This document shows, in pieces, positions 1-8,380 of a stretch of 9,339 bases of DNA (its first letter is position 1; the number at the start of each line of letters is the position of its first letter). A program made the translations under genes and the position numbers. A model generated the notes under the pieces. The model was not told the origin of the DNA. It searched no databases and saw nothing but the letters and a program-made list of their open reading frames with translations. The stretch is from the NCBI GenBank assembly GCA_024743015.1, contig JANSXJ010000128.1, forward strand, positions 1 to 9,339. Reading direction: 5' to 3'. The DNA is from Hyphomonas sp. (lineage in GTDB: Bacteria; Pseudomonadota; Alphaproteobacteria; Caulobacterales; Hyphomonadaceae).

Positions 1-894
1 AAGATCCGGTTTGTCAGACCCATATTTGGCCATGGCTTCCTTGTAAGGAATGCGCGGAAACGGTCCTTCCGGCATTTTGCGCCCCTTGCCCTTCCAGTCT
101 GCAAATTCGGCAAACACGCCGTGCATGACCGGCTCAATGGCCTGGAAAACATCTTCCTGGGTGACGAAGCTCATTTCGATATCAAGCTGATAGAATTCAC
201 CCGGCGAGCGGTCCGCGCGGGCGTCTTCGTCCCGGAAACAGGCCGCGATCTGGAAATAGCGATCAAAGCCGGACACCATGAGCAATTGCTTGAATTGCTG
301 GGGCGCTTGCGGGAGCGCGTAAAATTCACCTGGGTGCAGTCTGGACGGTACCAGAAAGTCGCGCGCACCTTCCGGCGAGGACGCGGTCAGGATCGGTGTT
401 TGGTACTCGGTAAAGCCCTGCTCCACCATGCGACGGCGGATCGAAGCGATCACTTCTGCGCGCAGGATCATGTTCGCGTGCAGCGTTTCGCGGCGCAGAT
501 CGAGATAGCGGTGCTTGAGACGAATATCTTCCGGATAATCAGGCTCACCGAACACGGGCAGAGGGAGCTCAGCTGCTTCTGACTGAACGCTGGCTTCCTT
601 GACGCGCACCTCGATCTCTCCACTCGCGAGGTTCGGGTTCACGAGCTCTGCGTCGCGGGCGAGGACTTCGCCCTCAATCGTTATGACGCTTTCCGTGCGC
701 AGACGCTCAACCACGGCAAATGCCGGAAAATCGGGATCAAATACGCATTGCGTCAATCCGTAATGGTCGCGCAGATCGATGAACATTACGCCGCCATGGT
801 CACGGCGGCGATGCAGCCAGCCCGAGAGTTTGACCGTTTTACCGACATCGGTCTTGCGAAGTTCGCCGCATGTGTGGCTACGATACGCGTGCAT
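1..894 (-). CDS. aspS: Aspartyl-tRNA synthetase, probably non-discriminating type (3' end cut by window edge)
   Basis: This class IIb aminoacyl-tRNA synthetase charges tRNA with aspartate in the cytoplasm. 298 N-terminal residues are visible and the frame runs open through the left edge; the family is usually about 590-600 residues, so roughly half is present. Residues 1-105 form the OB-fold anticodon-binding domain, with the [15 protein letters not shown] stretch at 29-43. The catalytic core follows: the motif 1 region ([19 protein letters not shown], 162-180), then motif 2 ([19 protein letters not shown], 220-238). The insertion domain and motif 3 lie outside the window. His33 aligns with the position that is His in non-discriminating AspRS (Pseudomonas aeruginosa H31) and Leu in the discriminating E. 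coli enzyme (L30). This suggests an enzyme that also makes Asp-tRNA(Asn) for GatCAB; that is inference. The ATG at 894-892 is chosen because GGAG (901-904, minus strand) sits 6 nt upstream and the protein begins where the family does. Confidence 0.96.
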   Translation of the reverse strand, partial: MHAYRSHTCGELRKTDVGKTVKLSGWLHRRRDHGGVMFIDLRDHYGLTQCVFDPDFPAFAVVERLRTESVITIEGEVLARDAELVNPNLASGEIEVRVKEASVQSEAAELPLPVFGEPDYPEDIRLKHRYLDLRRETLHANMILRAEVIASIRRRMVEQGFTEYQTPILTASSPEGARDFLVPSRLHPGEFYALPQAPQQFKQLLMVSGFDRYFQIAACFRDEDARADRSPGEFYQLDIEMSFVTQEDVFQAIEPVMHGVFAEFADWKGKGRKMPEGPFPRIPYKEAMAKYGSDKPDL

Positions 895-1030
895 GATACG
901 CTCCGTTTGGGAGGAGAAATAAAGGCGGCTTTTGGCTCCGGTAGCGCCCGAAAGTCAAGGCCTGGCCGCACGTTGAAAGCCTATCAATCAGATTAACCTG
1001 TTTTTCAGGCCTCTCGCACAGATTAGGCGC
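895..1030. promoter_or_regulatory. Divergent intergenic region between aspS and the HerA-like ATPase gene
   Basis: This 136-bp gap separates two divergent genes and should hold promoters for both. A minus-strand TTGACT at 958-953 could be a -35 element for aspS, but no clear -10 lies 16-18 nt beyond it. On the plus strand TTGAAA at 973-978 is a possible -35 for the ATPase gene, again without a good -10. A short CCTG-TTTTT-CAGG hairpin (997-1009) lies just upstream of the ATPase start; it is too small to call a terminator. The ATPase gene has only a weak AGG (1025-1027) 3 nt before its ATG. The promoter calls are tentative; only the divergent arrangement is certain. Confidence 0.35.
901..904 (-). 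promoter_or_regulatory. Ribosome binding site of aspS
   Basis: On the minus strand the sequence reads CGGAG followed by 6 nt (CGTATC) and then the ATG at 894. The core is a good match to the Shine-Dalgarno sequence at normal spacing, and it fixes the aspS start codon. Confidence 0.6.
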
Positions 1031-2509
1031 ATGACGAATCAATTGCCGCAGACTGCCTCCGTTCAGACTTCAGAAGCGCTCGATCGTGATCGCGATGAAG
1101 GACATGTCATCGAATGTGACGGGACTGAAGCGCGGATTTCCGCGCTCGCTGGAATGGGCGAAGATGCCGAGAACTATTGGGCTGTCGGTCAGCTGATCTC
1201 CATCCAGGTCGGGAAGAATCGCGTCGTTGGCCTGCTATACAAAGTCGAGAATGGCGAAATTGGCTGGGATCAACCTGAAAAACGACGTGTGACTTTGTTC
1301 GTCGAACTCTCTGGAGAAGTTCGCCAGGATGAACGGCGCGGCGCGATCTTCTCAGGCGGTATATCGCAGTACCCACATGTCGGCGCGGTCGCGCATCGTA
1401 TTCGCAAGCACGATCTGATCACGATCTACAAATCAAGTGATCCGTCGGCAGTCACAGTCGGGTCGCTTAGTCAGGCCCCCGATATTCCGGCCGTCGTGTC
1501 TGTCGATGCGCTGCTCTCGCGGCATTTCTCGGTCGTGGGCACCACTGGTACCGGTAAATCGACTGCTGTGACGCTAATCCTCCACCTGATTGCCAAACAC
1601 AAGCTCAACCAACGTATTCTGATCCTCGATCCGCACAACGAATATACCAGCGCGTTTGGTGCCAAGGCGAATACGATAACAGCCGATACGCTGGACCTTC
1701 CATTCTGGCTTTTGAATCTCGAAGAATTTCAACAAGTTATCTTCCGGGGCCGCGAGGGATCCGACGAAGAGGTCGATGCTTTGCGGGAGTTCATCCCCAA
1801 AGCCAAGATCGTTTACAAGCACGGCGCGCAAGGAGTTCGACGCAAATCCAGCGCGAGTTCCGCGTTCACGGCGGACACGCCTGTCCCCTACCGTCTGGCA
1901 GACTTGCTGAAGCTGATCGAAGAAGAGATCGGTTCGCTAGATGGTGCCCTTCGTCGCCTCACTCTGCGCCGTCTGAAGGCGCGGATTGAAGCGGCGATCA
2001 ACGATCCTCGATTTGGCTTCCTGTTCGGTTCACACAATGCGACCGACCGAATTGAGGATGTGCTCGGCAACATTTATCGCGTTCCGATTGGCGGCAAGCC
2101 GATCACGGTCTTCCAGATGTCCGGCATTCCGTCTGAAGTTGTTAACTCTGTGGCGTCGGTGCTCTGTCGAATGGCGTTTGATATTGCCCTCGCGAGCAAC
2201 TCCAAGGTCAAGACGTTGGTCGTTTGTGAAGAAGCTCACCGCTACATTCCAGCCGACACGCAAACCGGGTTCGCTCCCACCCGTGCTGCAATTGCCCGGA
2301 TCGCCAAGGAGGGACGGAAATATGGTGTCTCGCTCGCGATCATTACGCAGCGCCCGAACGAACTCGATCCGACGATTCTCTCCCAGTGCAACACAATCTT
2401 CTCGCTTCGCCTCGGTAACGATGCCGACCAAGATGTTATGAGAAAAGCGATCGCGAACGGATCTCGTTCAACACTGGCCTTCCTGTCATCTCTGGCAGAC
2501 CGTGAGTGA
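1031..2509 (+). CDS. HerA/FtsK-type hexameric ATPase, prematurely ended by in-frame TGA
   Basis: This is an ATP-binding protein of the HerA (DUF87, COG0433) group, which are hexameric DNA-translocating motors. The N-terminal part (about 23-150) fits a HAS-barrel. The RecA-like core has Walker A GTTGTGKS (170-177), the HerA-typical LILDPHNEY (197-205), Walker B TLVVCEEAH (395-403, with E400/E401), and the ITQRPNELDP sensor segment (438-447). A helical insert spans about 240-330. The last visible segment, FSLRLGNDADQD (457-468) to LADRE (488-492), is the usual approach to the final core strand. The TGA at 2507-2509 removes that strand (FGSAISTPMRMRF in the downstream frame) and the C-terminal tail, so the 492-residue product probably lacks a complete fold. 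No NurA nuclease gene is visible beside it; rnd follows 60 bp after the end of the extended frame. The ATPase family call is firm. Whether the gene is functional, read through or broken is open. Confidence 0.85.
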   Translation: MTNQLPQTASVQTSEALDRDRDEGHVIECDGTEARISALAGMGEDAENYWAVGQLISIQVGKNRVVGLLYKVENGEIGWDQPEKRRVTLFVELSGEVRQDERRGAIFSGGISQYPHVGAVAHRIRKHDLITIYKSSDPSAVTVGSLSQAPDIPAVVSVDALLSRHFSVVGTTGTGKSTAVTLILHLIAKHKLNQRILILDPHNEYTSAFGAKANTITADTLDLPFWLLNLEEFQQVIFRGREGSDEEVDALREFIPKAKIVYKHGAQGVRRKSSASSAFTADTPVPYRLADLLKLIEEEIGSLDGALRRLTLRRLKARIEAAINDPRFGFLFGSHNATDRIEDVLGNIYRVPIGGKPITVFQMSGIPSEVVNSVASVLCRMAFDIALASNSKVKTLVVCEEAHRYIPADTQTGFAPTRAAIARIAKEGRKYGVSLAIITQRPNELDPTILSQCNTIFSLRLGNDADQDVMRKAIANGSRSTLAFLSSLADRE

Positions 2510-2812
2510 ATTGCATTCGGAAGCGCGATTTCGACGCCGATGCGGATGCGGTTCCGTAATCTCGCGGCAAGCGCGCGTCCATCCAGTCAGAACGTCTCAG
2601 ACGACAGCGGTACAGCCGCCGAAGCGCATACCAGCCTGACCGAGATTGTTGCATCACTACGCGGCACGAATGGTCATGACGAGCCAGATGACTCTGAAGA
2701 GTGGGTCGTCCGCGAAGAACAAGAGGCATTTCCGCAGGAACTGACCGTGCCGGATCAGGTCACTGAGCAGACCGTCAAACCACGTTCTCTGTTGCGCCGA
2801 AAAACGGGTTAG
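2510..2812 (+). pseudogene. In-frame 3' remainder of the HerA-like ATPase gene beyond the TGA
   Basis: The same frame as the ATPase continues for exactly 100 codons after the TGA and ends at TAG 2810-2812, giving a virtual full length of 593 residues with position 493 at the TGA. The first residues, IAFGSAISTPMRMRF (494-508), match the conserved final strand of HerA-like ATPases, where a short residue (often Ala or Cys) precedes IAFGEA. TGA is one base from TGC/TGT (Cys) and TGG. The rest is a low-complexity linker, then an acidic stretch (GHDEPDDSEEW, 548-558) and a basic end (KPRSLLRRKTG). No further stop or frameshift is present. An internal start at ATG 2540 has no visible ribosome binding site, so separate translation is unlikely. 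It is best read as the severed C-terminus of the upstream gene. Confidence 0.75.
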
Positions 2813-2860
2813 TCTTCGCATTTTGCAGATTCCCACTCGAAAAACCTCGCGGCTTGCTCT

Positions 2861-2865
2861 AGGGG
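2861..2865 (+). promoter_or_regulatory. Ribosome binding site of rnd
   Basis: AGGGG lies 7 nt before the ATG at 2873 and supports this start for RNase D. The 60-bp gap (2813-2872) shows no convincing -35/-10 pair and no terminator, so rnd could be transcribed with the ATPase gene. Confidence 0.55.
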
Positions 2866-2872
2866 CGTTGCC

Positions 2873-4039
2873 ATGTCTGGTGACCCACTAATTCCCATCA
2901 CTGATCAGGATGACCTAGCAGTGGCGTGCGAGCGTCTCGCTGAGGGCAGCTTCCTGTGTGTAGATACCGAGTTCCATCGCGAAACGACCTATTGGCCCGA
3001 GCTGTGTCTGATTCAGGCGTCCTGCGAGGACTATGAGGTCATGATCGACCCAATGTCGGACGATCTGGACATTGGACCGTTTCTTCAACTCCTGGCCGAT
3101 CCAAGCCGGCCAAAAGTGTTCCATGCCGCGAGACAGGATATTGAAATTTTCAATCGCTTGATTGGTTATCCACCTGCGCCGGTATTTGATACTCAAATTG
3201 CCGCGATGGCCCTTGGGATCGGAGACTCGGTTTCGTACGACAATCTCATCCAGCGTATTCTGAAGCGTCGAATCGACAAATCCAGCCAGTTCACCGACTG
3301 GAAACGCCGTCCGCTGACCGAAAAGCAACTGGTCTATGCGCTCGGCGATGTGACTCACTTGCGAGACGCCTACGTCAAGATGGTGGCGCGGCTTGAAGAG
3401 CAAGGACGTCTTGAATGGGTCGAAGCGGAAATGGCGGACCTTGTAGATCCAGCTGTTTACGACACATCGCCAGAAAATGCCTGGAAGCGCCTGAAGATTC
3501 GCAAGCCGCAGAAAGAGTACACGTCGATCTTTGCGTCAGTGGCGGCTTGGCGTGAAGAAAAAGCGCAAGCGCTGAATAAACCGCGTCGCCGCATCCTGAA
3601 GGATGACGCCATTCAGGAGATTGCTGGCCAGAAACCGCAATCGGAGAATGCATTTGATCGCCTGCGTGCAGTTCCAAAGGGCTTTATCCGGTCAAAGTAT
3701 GCGGATGGTCTGATGGATGCGATACGCGTCGCGATTGAAGATCCCGATGCGTATGCCCCAACGCTGCCAAGGCGCCAACAAAACCCCGAAATGCCTGCGG
3801 GCGCCCCGGAAATGCTGAAAGTCTTGCTCAAAGCCGTGAGCGAGGAGGCCAATGTCGTGCCTCGCTTGATTGCCAATGCTGCCGACGTCGAGCGCTTGGC
3901 GCGGGGCGAGACAGGTGATGACATCGCGGCGATGAGGGGCTGGCGTTACGAGCTGTTTGGTAAGAAAGCCCTAGCTTTGCTGTCGGGTAAACTCGCTTTG
4001 TCATTCCAGGATGGCCAGGTTCGCCTTTTTGAGCTTTGA
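2873..4039 (+). CDS. rnd: Ribonuclease D (DEDDy 3'-5' exoribonuclease with HRDC domain)
   Basis: RNase D trims the 3' ends of tRNA precursors and other small structured RNAs in the cytoplasm. The 388 residues match the family's usual length (E. coli 375). The exonuclease domain (about 1-195) carries all DEDDy metal and catalytic residues: Exo I DTEF (D31, E33), Exo II HAARQDIEIF (D89), and Exo III Y155-x3-D159 (YALGD). The SYDNLIQRILKRRIDKSSQFTDW segment (positions 121-143) is typical of bacterial RNase D. An HRDC RNA-binding domain spans about 215-292 (WREEKAQALNKPRRRILKDD, then the LRAVPKGFIRSKY area). A second HRDC-like region fills the remainder to 388. The ATG is chosen because AGGGG sits 7 nt upstream and the protein starts close before the Exo I strand. 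The gene ends in TGA at 4037-4039, one base from the stop codon of the convergent ppx. Placement near aspS and ppx/ppk fits alphaproteobacterial gene order. Confidence 0.96.
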   Translation: MSGDPLIPITDQDDLAVACERLAEGSFLCVDTEFHRETTYWPELCLIQASCEDYEVMIDPMSDDLDIGPFLQLLADPSRPKVFHAARQDIEIFNRLIGYPPAPVFDTQIAAMALGIGDSVSYDNLIQRILKRRIDKSSQFTDWKRRPLTEKQLVYALGDVTHLRDAYVKMVARLEEQGRLEWVEAEMADLVDPAVYDTSPENAWKRLKIRKPQKEYTSIFASVAAWREEKAQALNKPRRRILKDDAIQEIAGQKPQSENAFDRLRAVPKGFIRSKYADGLMDAIRVAIEDPDAYAPTLPRRQQNPEMPAGAPEMLKVLLKAVSEEANVVPRLIANAADVERLARGETGDDIAAMRGWRYELFGKKALALLSGKLALSFQDGQVRLFEL

Positions 4040-4040
4040 T

Positions 4041-5498
4041 TTAGTCCACGATCAAACGCGGATGGAGCTTCATCAGGCCGGACAATTGCGCCAGTCGCCG
4101 CTCCACCGTCTCAGAAATCAGGTCACTATAGCTTCTATCCACATGCATGCAGAGCGCGCCGTCCAGAACGTTCAGACGCGCCGTGGCGAGGATAGGTCCC
4201 GATCTCCCGGAATACACGCTGGCGAGCCGCATCGCGCAGCCAAGAATTTTGGCTCGGCGTTTCAAGCTGAGCTTCAGCATTCCGGCATAGCCGGGTTCCT
4301 CGATAAACTTGAACGTGTATCGCGATGCGGCCGCATAGGCCGCAAACAGCCGCTGAGTATGCGACAGAGCCGGCACCGGTGCGCGCAGGACTTGCTCGTA
4401 AACAAGATTGGCGCGGTGATCCGGGTGCATGCGAGCGCCGGCGTCTGCCATCAAACAAATCGCACGCAGCACGGTTTCGGACTGTTTGAATTGTTCTGAA
4501 ATCGGATAGATAAAGCTGAAAAGTTCGCGACAAAAAAGAACCGACTCCTGGGTGGACCGCAGAAAGAGCGGGATCGCATCCAGCAAGCCACCTGCCCCTT
4601 GGACGTCGAGCGTATCAGCAGCCACACCATCACGCAGTCCGAAAGAAGAAATCACCGCCTTGTCGGTGTCCAACTTGTTCATCAGCGTATCTAAAAGGAT
4701 GGCCGCGTGAAGCAGAGTATCGAATCGGCGCTTTGAAACACCCTGCAATTGCTCTCGGGTCAGTTTATCGGACTTGGCGAGATCCGCCGCATCTATGACG
4801 TTGCGAACGTCGGTTCGTGACATCGTGTACCCATGCGCCACTTTAAGCGGATAGTTGCATAGCATCATGTGGACCGCCGCCACGTTTCGCCAGGCGCCGC
4901 CGACAGCGTAAAGCTTCTCGCCCTGGTGGTTTTCGACGATGGTGCTGCTACCCAGGATCTTGCGCATCGCTTTGGCACGCTTCTCCGGGCTGAGTTCGAC
5001 ATCCTGGCTTCGCGCGAGGGGACCAAGCAGGAATGTCTCCCCCGTCGCATCGTCTGAGAGCGGTAGCAATTCCATACTTGTGCCGCCGAGATCGGCCACC
5101 ACGCCTTTCGGGTTGATAAAACCTGCTTTGACGCCCACCGCAGACAAACGCCCTTCATCGGCGCCCGCTAGGACTTGGATCTCCACGCCGAGGATGCGCT
5201 CCGCCACGTCTTTGAAATCATCGCCATCAATGGCTTCCCGCACGGCGGCGGTCGCCACAGCGCGTACATCCGTAATATTCAGGCTCGCTGTAATTGCACG
5301 AAACCGGTGGAAGGTCTGAAGCGCCAGCTCCTTACCTGCTGGAGACAAGCGTCCCGTCTCAGCCAGGTCGCGTCCAAGGCCCGCCATGGCTTTTTCGTTG
5401 AAGTAGGGTATCAGAGCGCCGCCGGACTGCTCGTAAATCACCATCCGACACGAATTTGACCCGATATCGATGACGGCAATCTTTCGGACCGGAGTCAT
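4041..5498 (-). CDS. ppx: Exopolyphosphatase / guanosine pentaphosphate phosphatase (Ppx/GppA family)
   Basis: Ppx enzymes release orthophosphate from the ends of polyphosphate chains; GppA-type members also hydrolyse pppGpp. The 485 residues fit the family (about 490-510). An ASKHA fold is seen from the phosphate-binding loop [14 protein letters not shown] (10-23), the AGADEGRL segment with the likely catalytic E115 (equivalent to E. coli Ppx E121), the second phosphate loop [13 protein letters not shown] (133-145), and VGGAWRNVA (199-207). The C-terminal part (about 305-485) is a helical HD-like domain, with [17 protein letters not shown] (349-365) in the HD region. The ATG overlaps the TGA of ppk in ATGA (5495-5498), so translation is probably coupled to ppk and the enzyme that breaks down polyphosphate is made together with the one that makes it. 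The sequence does not decide between Ppx and GppA specificity. It ends in TAA at 4043-4041, next to the rnd stop. Confidence 0.94.
   Translation of the reverse strand: MTPVRKIAVIDIGSNSCRMVIYEQSGGALIPYFNEKAMAGLGRDLAETGRLSPAGKELALQTFHRFRAITASLNITDVRAVATAAVREAIDGDDFKDVAERILGVEIQVLAGADEGRLSAVGVKAGFINPKGVVADLGGTSMELLPLSDDATGETFLLGPLARSQDVELSPEKRAKAMRKILGSSTIVENHQGEKLYAVGGAWRNVAAVHMMLCNYPLKVAHGYTMSRTDVRNVIDAADLAKSDKLTREQLQGVSKRRFDTLLHAAILLDTLMNKLDTDKAVISSFGLRDGVAADTLDVQGAGGLLDAIPLFLRSTQESVLFCRELFSFIYPISEQFKQSETVLRAICLMADAGARMHPDHRANLVYEQVLRAPVPALSHTQRLFAAYAAASRYTFKFIEEPGYAGMLKLSLKRRAKILGCAMRLASVYSGRSGPILATARLNVLDGALCMHVDRSYSDLISETVERRLAQLSGLMKLHPRLIVD
5495..5498 (-). promoter_or_regulatory. ATGA stop/start overlap coupling ppk and ppx
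   Basis: On the minus strand, ATGA holds both the ATG of ppx and the TGA of ppk. Four-base overlaps of this kind usually give translational coupling by reinitiation. It also shows that TGA is read as a stop in this genome, since continued reading would enter ppx in a wrong frame. Confidence 0.85.
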
Positions 5499-7669
5499 TT
5501 CGATTTGCGCTCGCGTTTGCGCGGTGCCAGGCGCGGCGGTTCACTGACTACGAGCGCGGAGCCGCGACCCGACAGGCTAGGATTGTCCATAAAATACTTG
5601 TGCGCGCTAAATCCGCCTTCCGGATCGCTTGCCACGATCCGCGTATAGTTTCCATCAGCGCCCATTTCCCAGCTCTGCTCGTCATCGTTCAGATTCGCAA
5701 CCATAATCTGGTTCAGCACCTGACGATGCACAGTCGGGACCTCGATCGGGACAAGCGCTTCTACCCGACGCTTTAGATTGCGATCCATCCAGTCGGCAGA
5801 TGACATATACACTTTCGCCTTTTCAGAGGGCAGCGTCTCTCCATTGGCAAAACAGACAATGCGAGAGTGTTCCAAGAAACGTCCGACCAGGCTTTTGACC
5901 TGAATGGTCTCAGAGAGGCCAGGAACGCCGGGGCGAAGGCAACAGATACCGCGAACGACCATTCGTATCGGCACACCCGCTTGGCTCGCCTTGTAAAGCG
6001 CGTCGATGACGTCCTTATCAACGACAGAGTTCATTTTCGCCCATATGCCCGACGGTTTTCCGGCTTTGGCGGCACGGGCCTCAGCGTTGATCTTGTCGAT
6101 CAGGAACGTCTCCATCGCGAAAGGCGACATGACCAGCTTTTCGAGCTCGGGTCCTTCTTCTGGAGGATCCCTATAAGCAGTGATGTAATTGAAGAGGCGC
6201 CCCGCATCCCGGCCCATGACCGGGTCTGCTGTAAACAGCGCCAGGTCTGTATAAATCTTAGCAGTCACCGGATGATAATTTCCGGTCCCGAAATGGGTAT
6301 AGGTCTGCAAACCGGCCCCTTCCCGGCGCAATATCAGCGAGACTTTTGCGTGCGTCTTGTGGTCGATGAAGCCATACACAACCTGTACGCCCGCGCGTTC
6401 CAGGTCGCGCGCCAACCGGAGATTGGTTTCTTCGTCAAACCGCGCCTTGATCTCGACCAGGGCCGTGACGTTCTTCCCCTCCTCCGCTGCCTCTATCAAA
6501 GCGGATACGATCGGTGAATTCAGCGTCGTGCGGTACAGGGTCTGTTTAATCGCGACAACGTTAGGATCTCGCGCCGCTTGCCGAATGAACTGGACCACCA
6601 CATCGAAGGATTCATACGGGTGATGAACGAGGATATCCTTGGCCCGAATCGCCTCGAAACAGTCTCCACCCATTTCCCGAATACGCTCAGGGAAGCGGGC
6701 CTCAAACGGCTTGAACAACAGGTCTGGGCGATCATTCATGACGAGGCCCGACAGATCCTTCATGCCGAGCAGACCATCAAGCAGCATGATATCCCTGGCT
6801 TCGGCGCCCATTTCCCGTGCAACGAAATCGCGTAGAGATTTGGGACCATCTGAATCGATGTGAATTCGAACGATCCGACCGCGGCGGCGTTGTTTCAAGA
6901 GGATCTCGAACTCTGCGATCAGGTCTTCGGCTTCTTCTTCGATCTCGATATCGCTGTCTCTAACAATCCGGAACACACAATGCCCTTTGGCGACGAAGCC
7001 TGGGAACAGCATGCTTTGATAGTGCGCGATAACACTCTCAAGGCGCACGAAGCGCACGACGCCAGACTTCCTGTCAGGCAACCGAATGAATCGGGCCGAG
7101 AAGGCTGGCATCGGCACGAGTCCAACCATTGGCTCGCCGGACCGCCCACTTGCAGGATTGAGTTGGAATGCGACCGCAAAACCAAGATTGGGAATGAAGG
7201 GAAAGGGATGCGCCGGATCCACCGCCTGAGGGGTCAGGATCGGAAAGATGTGGCTTTCAAATCGTTCTTTGAGCCAAGCCGTGTCCGAGCGTTTAAGTTC
7301 AGACATTGCCAAAACTTCGATCTGTTCGCTTTTTAACTCAGCCCTCAATTCACTCCAGCAATCTTGCTGATCTTTCATCAGGGTTTCAGCGGCGGCCTCG
7401 ATTTCGACGACCTGTTCGGCTGGCGTACGCCCTTCGAGACTCAGTTTCTGAATCCCGGCGCGCGCCTGCTCTCTGAGGCCGGCATATCGAACCATGAAGA
7501 ACTCATCGAGATTGTTCGCGGAAATCGACAGAAAACGCAGCCGTTCGAGCAACGGGTGTGAGACGTTTCGAGCTTCTTCAAGCACGCGTTCGTTGAACTT
7601 AAGCCATGAGAGCTCTCGGTTTATGTAACGTTCGGACGCGTTCGTTGGCACCTTCATCCGATTGGTCAT
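5495..7669 (-). CDS. ppk: Polyphosphate kinase 1
   Basis: PPK1 reversibly polymerises the gamma phosphate of ATP into inorganic polyphosphate, through a phosphohistidine intermediate. The 724 residues match the family (E. coli 688). The four PPK1 domains can be followed: N domain ([16 protein letters not shown], 15-30; [16 protein letters not shown], 50-65), head domain (about 120-325; [20 protein letters not shown] at 144-163), and two phospholipase D-like catalytic domains (about 330-510 and 510-695). H440 in DHKTHAKV aligns with the autophosphorylated H435 of E. coli PPK1. H459 in THFGTGNYH aligns with H454, and H601 in GRFLEHSRI with H592. The C-terminus ends in a basic tail ([12 protein letters not shown]). 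The ATG at 7669 is 24 nt after the hdaA stop; an AGG-containing sequence (AGCAGGTG) ends about 9 nt upstream. It is probably part of the DUF2066-hdaA-ppk-ppx transcript. Confidence 0.97.
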   Translation of the reverse strand: MTNRMKVPTNASERYINRELSWLKFNERVLEEARNVSHPLLERLRFLSISANNLDEFFMVRYAGLREQARAGIQKLSLEGRTPAEQVVEIEAAAETLMKDQQDCWSELRAELKSEQIEVLAMSELKRSDTAWLKERFESHIFPILTPQAVDPAHPFPFIPNLGFAVAFQLNPASGRSGEPMVGLVPMPAFSARFIRLPDRKSGVVRFVRLESVIAHYQSMLFPGFVAKGHCVFRIVRDSDIEIEEEAEDLIAEFEILLKQRRRGRIVRIHIDSDGPKSLRDFVAREMGAEARDIMLLDGLLGMKDLSGLVMNDRPDLLFKPFEARFPERIREMGGDCFEAIRAKDILVHHPYESFDVVVQFIRQAARDPNVVAIKQTLYRTTLNSPIVSALIEAAEEGKNVTALVEIKARFDEETNLRLARDLERAGVQVVYGFIDHKTHAKVSLILRREGAGLQTYTHFGTGNYHPVTAKIYTDLALFTADPVMGRDAGRLFNYITAYRDPPEEGPELEKLVMSPFAMETFLIDKINAEARAAKAGKPSGIWAKMNSVVDKDVIDALYKASQAGVPIRMVVRGICCLRPGVPGLSETIQVKSLVGRFLEHSRIVCFANGETLPSEKAKVYMSSADWMDRNLKRRVEALVPIEVPTVHRQVLNQIMVANLNDDEQSWEMGADGNYTRIVASDPEGGFSAHKYFMDNPSLSGRGSALVVSEPPRLAPRKRERKSK

Positions 7670-7693
7670 TTGATAACACCTGCTCTGACAGAT

Positions 7694-8362
7694 CTATGAA
7701 TTCTCTTCTTCGAGGATTTCTCTCGCAAGCGGAATGGTCAGCGGTCTTTCGCCACTCGCGCCTGCAAGAATTTCCACGGAGTGCTCGATGAGCGAGTAGC
7801 CCAGGCCCAATCGCGTGACAAGGTAGTCTTCAACCGGTTTGGGAAGCTTTAACACGGATCGCGCAAATGCCCGTTTGAGCCGCGCACGCATCAATTCCTC
7901 GTCCGGAGCCGGTATTTCCGCGAGTGGCGCTGCGTGCAAGCGCGAATTCAGGTCCGGCGACTGGAAATGCCAGGATGCAGGGGCGCTGTGAGAAGCCAGC
8001 AAGATGCGTTTGCCGTTTCGTTTCACCGCGCTGAGCAGGATAAGAAGACGCTCCGCTTGTTTCATTTGCTCGACGTCGTCGACTACGACGTCGCCATGGC
8101 TAAGCGCTTCAAGCGCCTTGTCATTCAGGTTTGAAAGCGCCAAGCCTGACAAATAGTCCGCGTCACGTTCCTGAGCCCAGGCTTTGGCGAGCGTTGAGAC
8201 CCCGCTCCCGGTCGCGCCGATCAGGCAAAATGCGTGATAGGGCCATCTGTCAGTGTTTCGGATCGCAGCGCAAACAGCGCGATTAGCCGCTGTGATCGCC
8301 ATATCGTCAAAGCTGAGGCTTGCTTCCGGGAACTGAATTGGAATCTGCCTCGACGGCGGCAT
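7694..8362 (-). CDS. hdaA: HdaA-like DnaA regulatory inactivator (AAA+ protein) with degenerate Walker A
   Basis: Hda/HdaA proteins, together with the DNA-loaded beta clamp, stimulate ATP hydrolysis by DnaA and so prevent re-initiation of replication. The 222 residues fit the family (E. coli Hda 233). QIPIQF (6-11) near the N-terminus resembles the clamp-binding motif (QLSLPL in E. coli Hda). The AAA+ core shows a P-loop-like GATGSGVS (49-56), Walker B DVVVDDV (91-97), a sensor 1 area LLASHSAP (121-128) and the box VII sequence DLNSRL (137-142), whose R141 corresponds to the arginine finger of Hda. The C-terminal part (150-222) is the lid, ending TIPLAREILEEENS. The P-loop lysine is replaced by Val55; E. 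coli Hda also lacks it (GAGRS). The ATG at 8362 has AGAGGG 9 nt upstream (8377-8372). The neighbours, a DUF2066 gene before and ppk after, support HdaA rather than DnaA or another AAA+ protein. Confidence 0.9.
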   Translation of the reverse strand: MPPSRQIPIQFPEASLSFDDMAITAANRAVCAAIRNTDRWPYHAFCLIGATGSGVSTLAKAWAQERDADYLSGLALSNLNDKALEALSHGDVVVDDVEQMKQAERLLILLSAVKRNGKRILLASHSAPASWHFQSPDLNSRLHAAPLAEIPAPDEELMRARLKRAFARSVLKLPKPVEDYLVTRLGLGYSLIEHSVEILAGASGERPLTIPLAREILEEENS

Positions 8363-8371
8363 GTAGAGTCG

Positions 8372-8377
8372 CCCTCT
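8372..8377 (-). promoter_or_regulatory. Ribosome binding site of hdaA
   Basis: Minus-strand AGAGGG lies 9 nt before the hdaA ATG, inside the 18-nt gap after the TAG of the DUF2066 gene. The short gap leaves no room for a separate promoter, so hdaA is probably read from the upstream transcript. Confidence 0.5.
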
Positions 8378-8380
8378 GAT

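Noticed and set aside
121..582. Plus-strand open frame of 153 codons inside aspS, and similar long antisense frames within ppk, ppx, hdaA and the DUF2066 gene.
   Set aside because: Each lies opposite a clearly conserved gene, and the translations show no recognisable domain; these are by-products of high-GC codon usage.
2507..2543. Possible selenocysteine codon: a hairpin follows the TGA (GCATTCGG 2513-2520 with CCGATGC 2537-2543, one bulged T, 16-nt loop).
   Set aside because: HerA ATPases have no known redox role at this position, the loop does not clearly match a bacterial SECIS element, and a hairpin of this quality is expected by chance. No selenocysteine genes are visible in the window.
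1031..2812. TGA read as tryptophan (alternative genetic code).
   Set aside because: rnd and ppk end with TGA at exactly the expected lengths, and the ppk TGA overlaps the ppx start, so TGA acts as a normal stop here.
2540..2812. A separate small gene of 90 residues starting at ATG 2540.
   Set aside because: It is in the ATPase frame, has no ribosome binding site, and its start matches the inner part of the HerA C-terminal core strand; it is better explained as the cut-off end of the ATPase gene.
4035..4056. Bidirectional intrinsic terminator between rnd and ppx.
   Set aside because: The stem is only 6 bp and AT-rich, the loop is 10 nt, and no T-tract follows on either strand.
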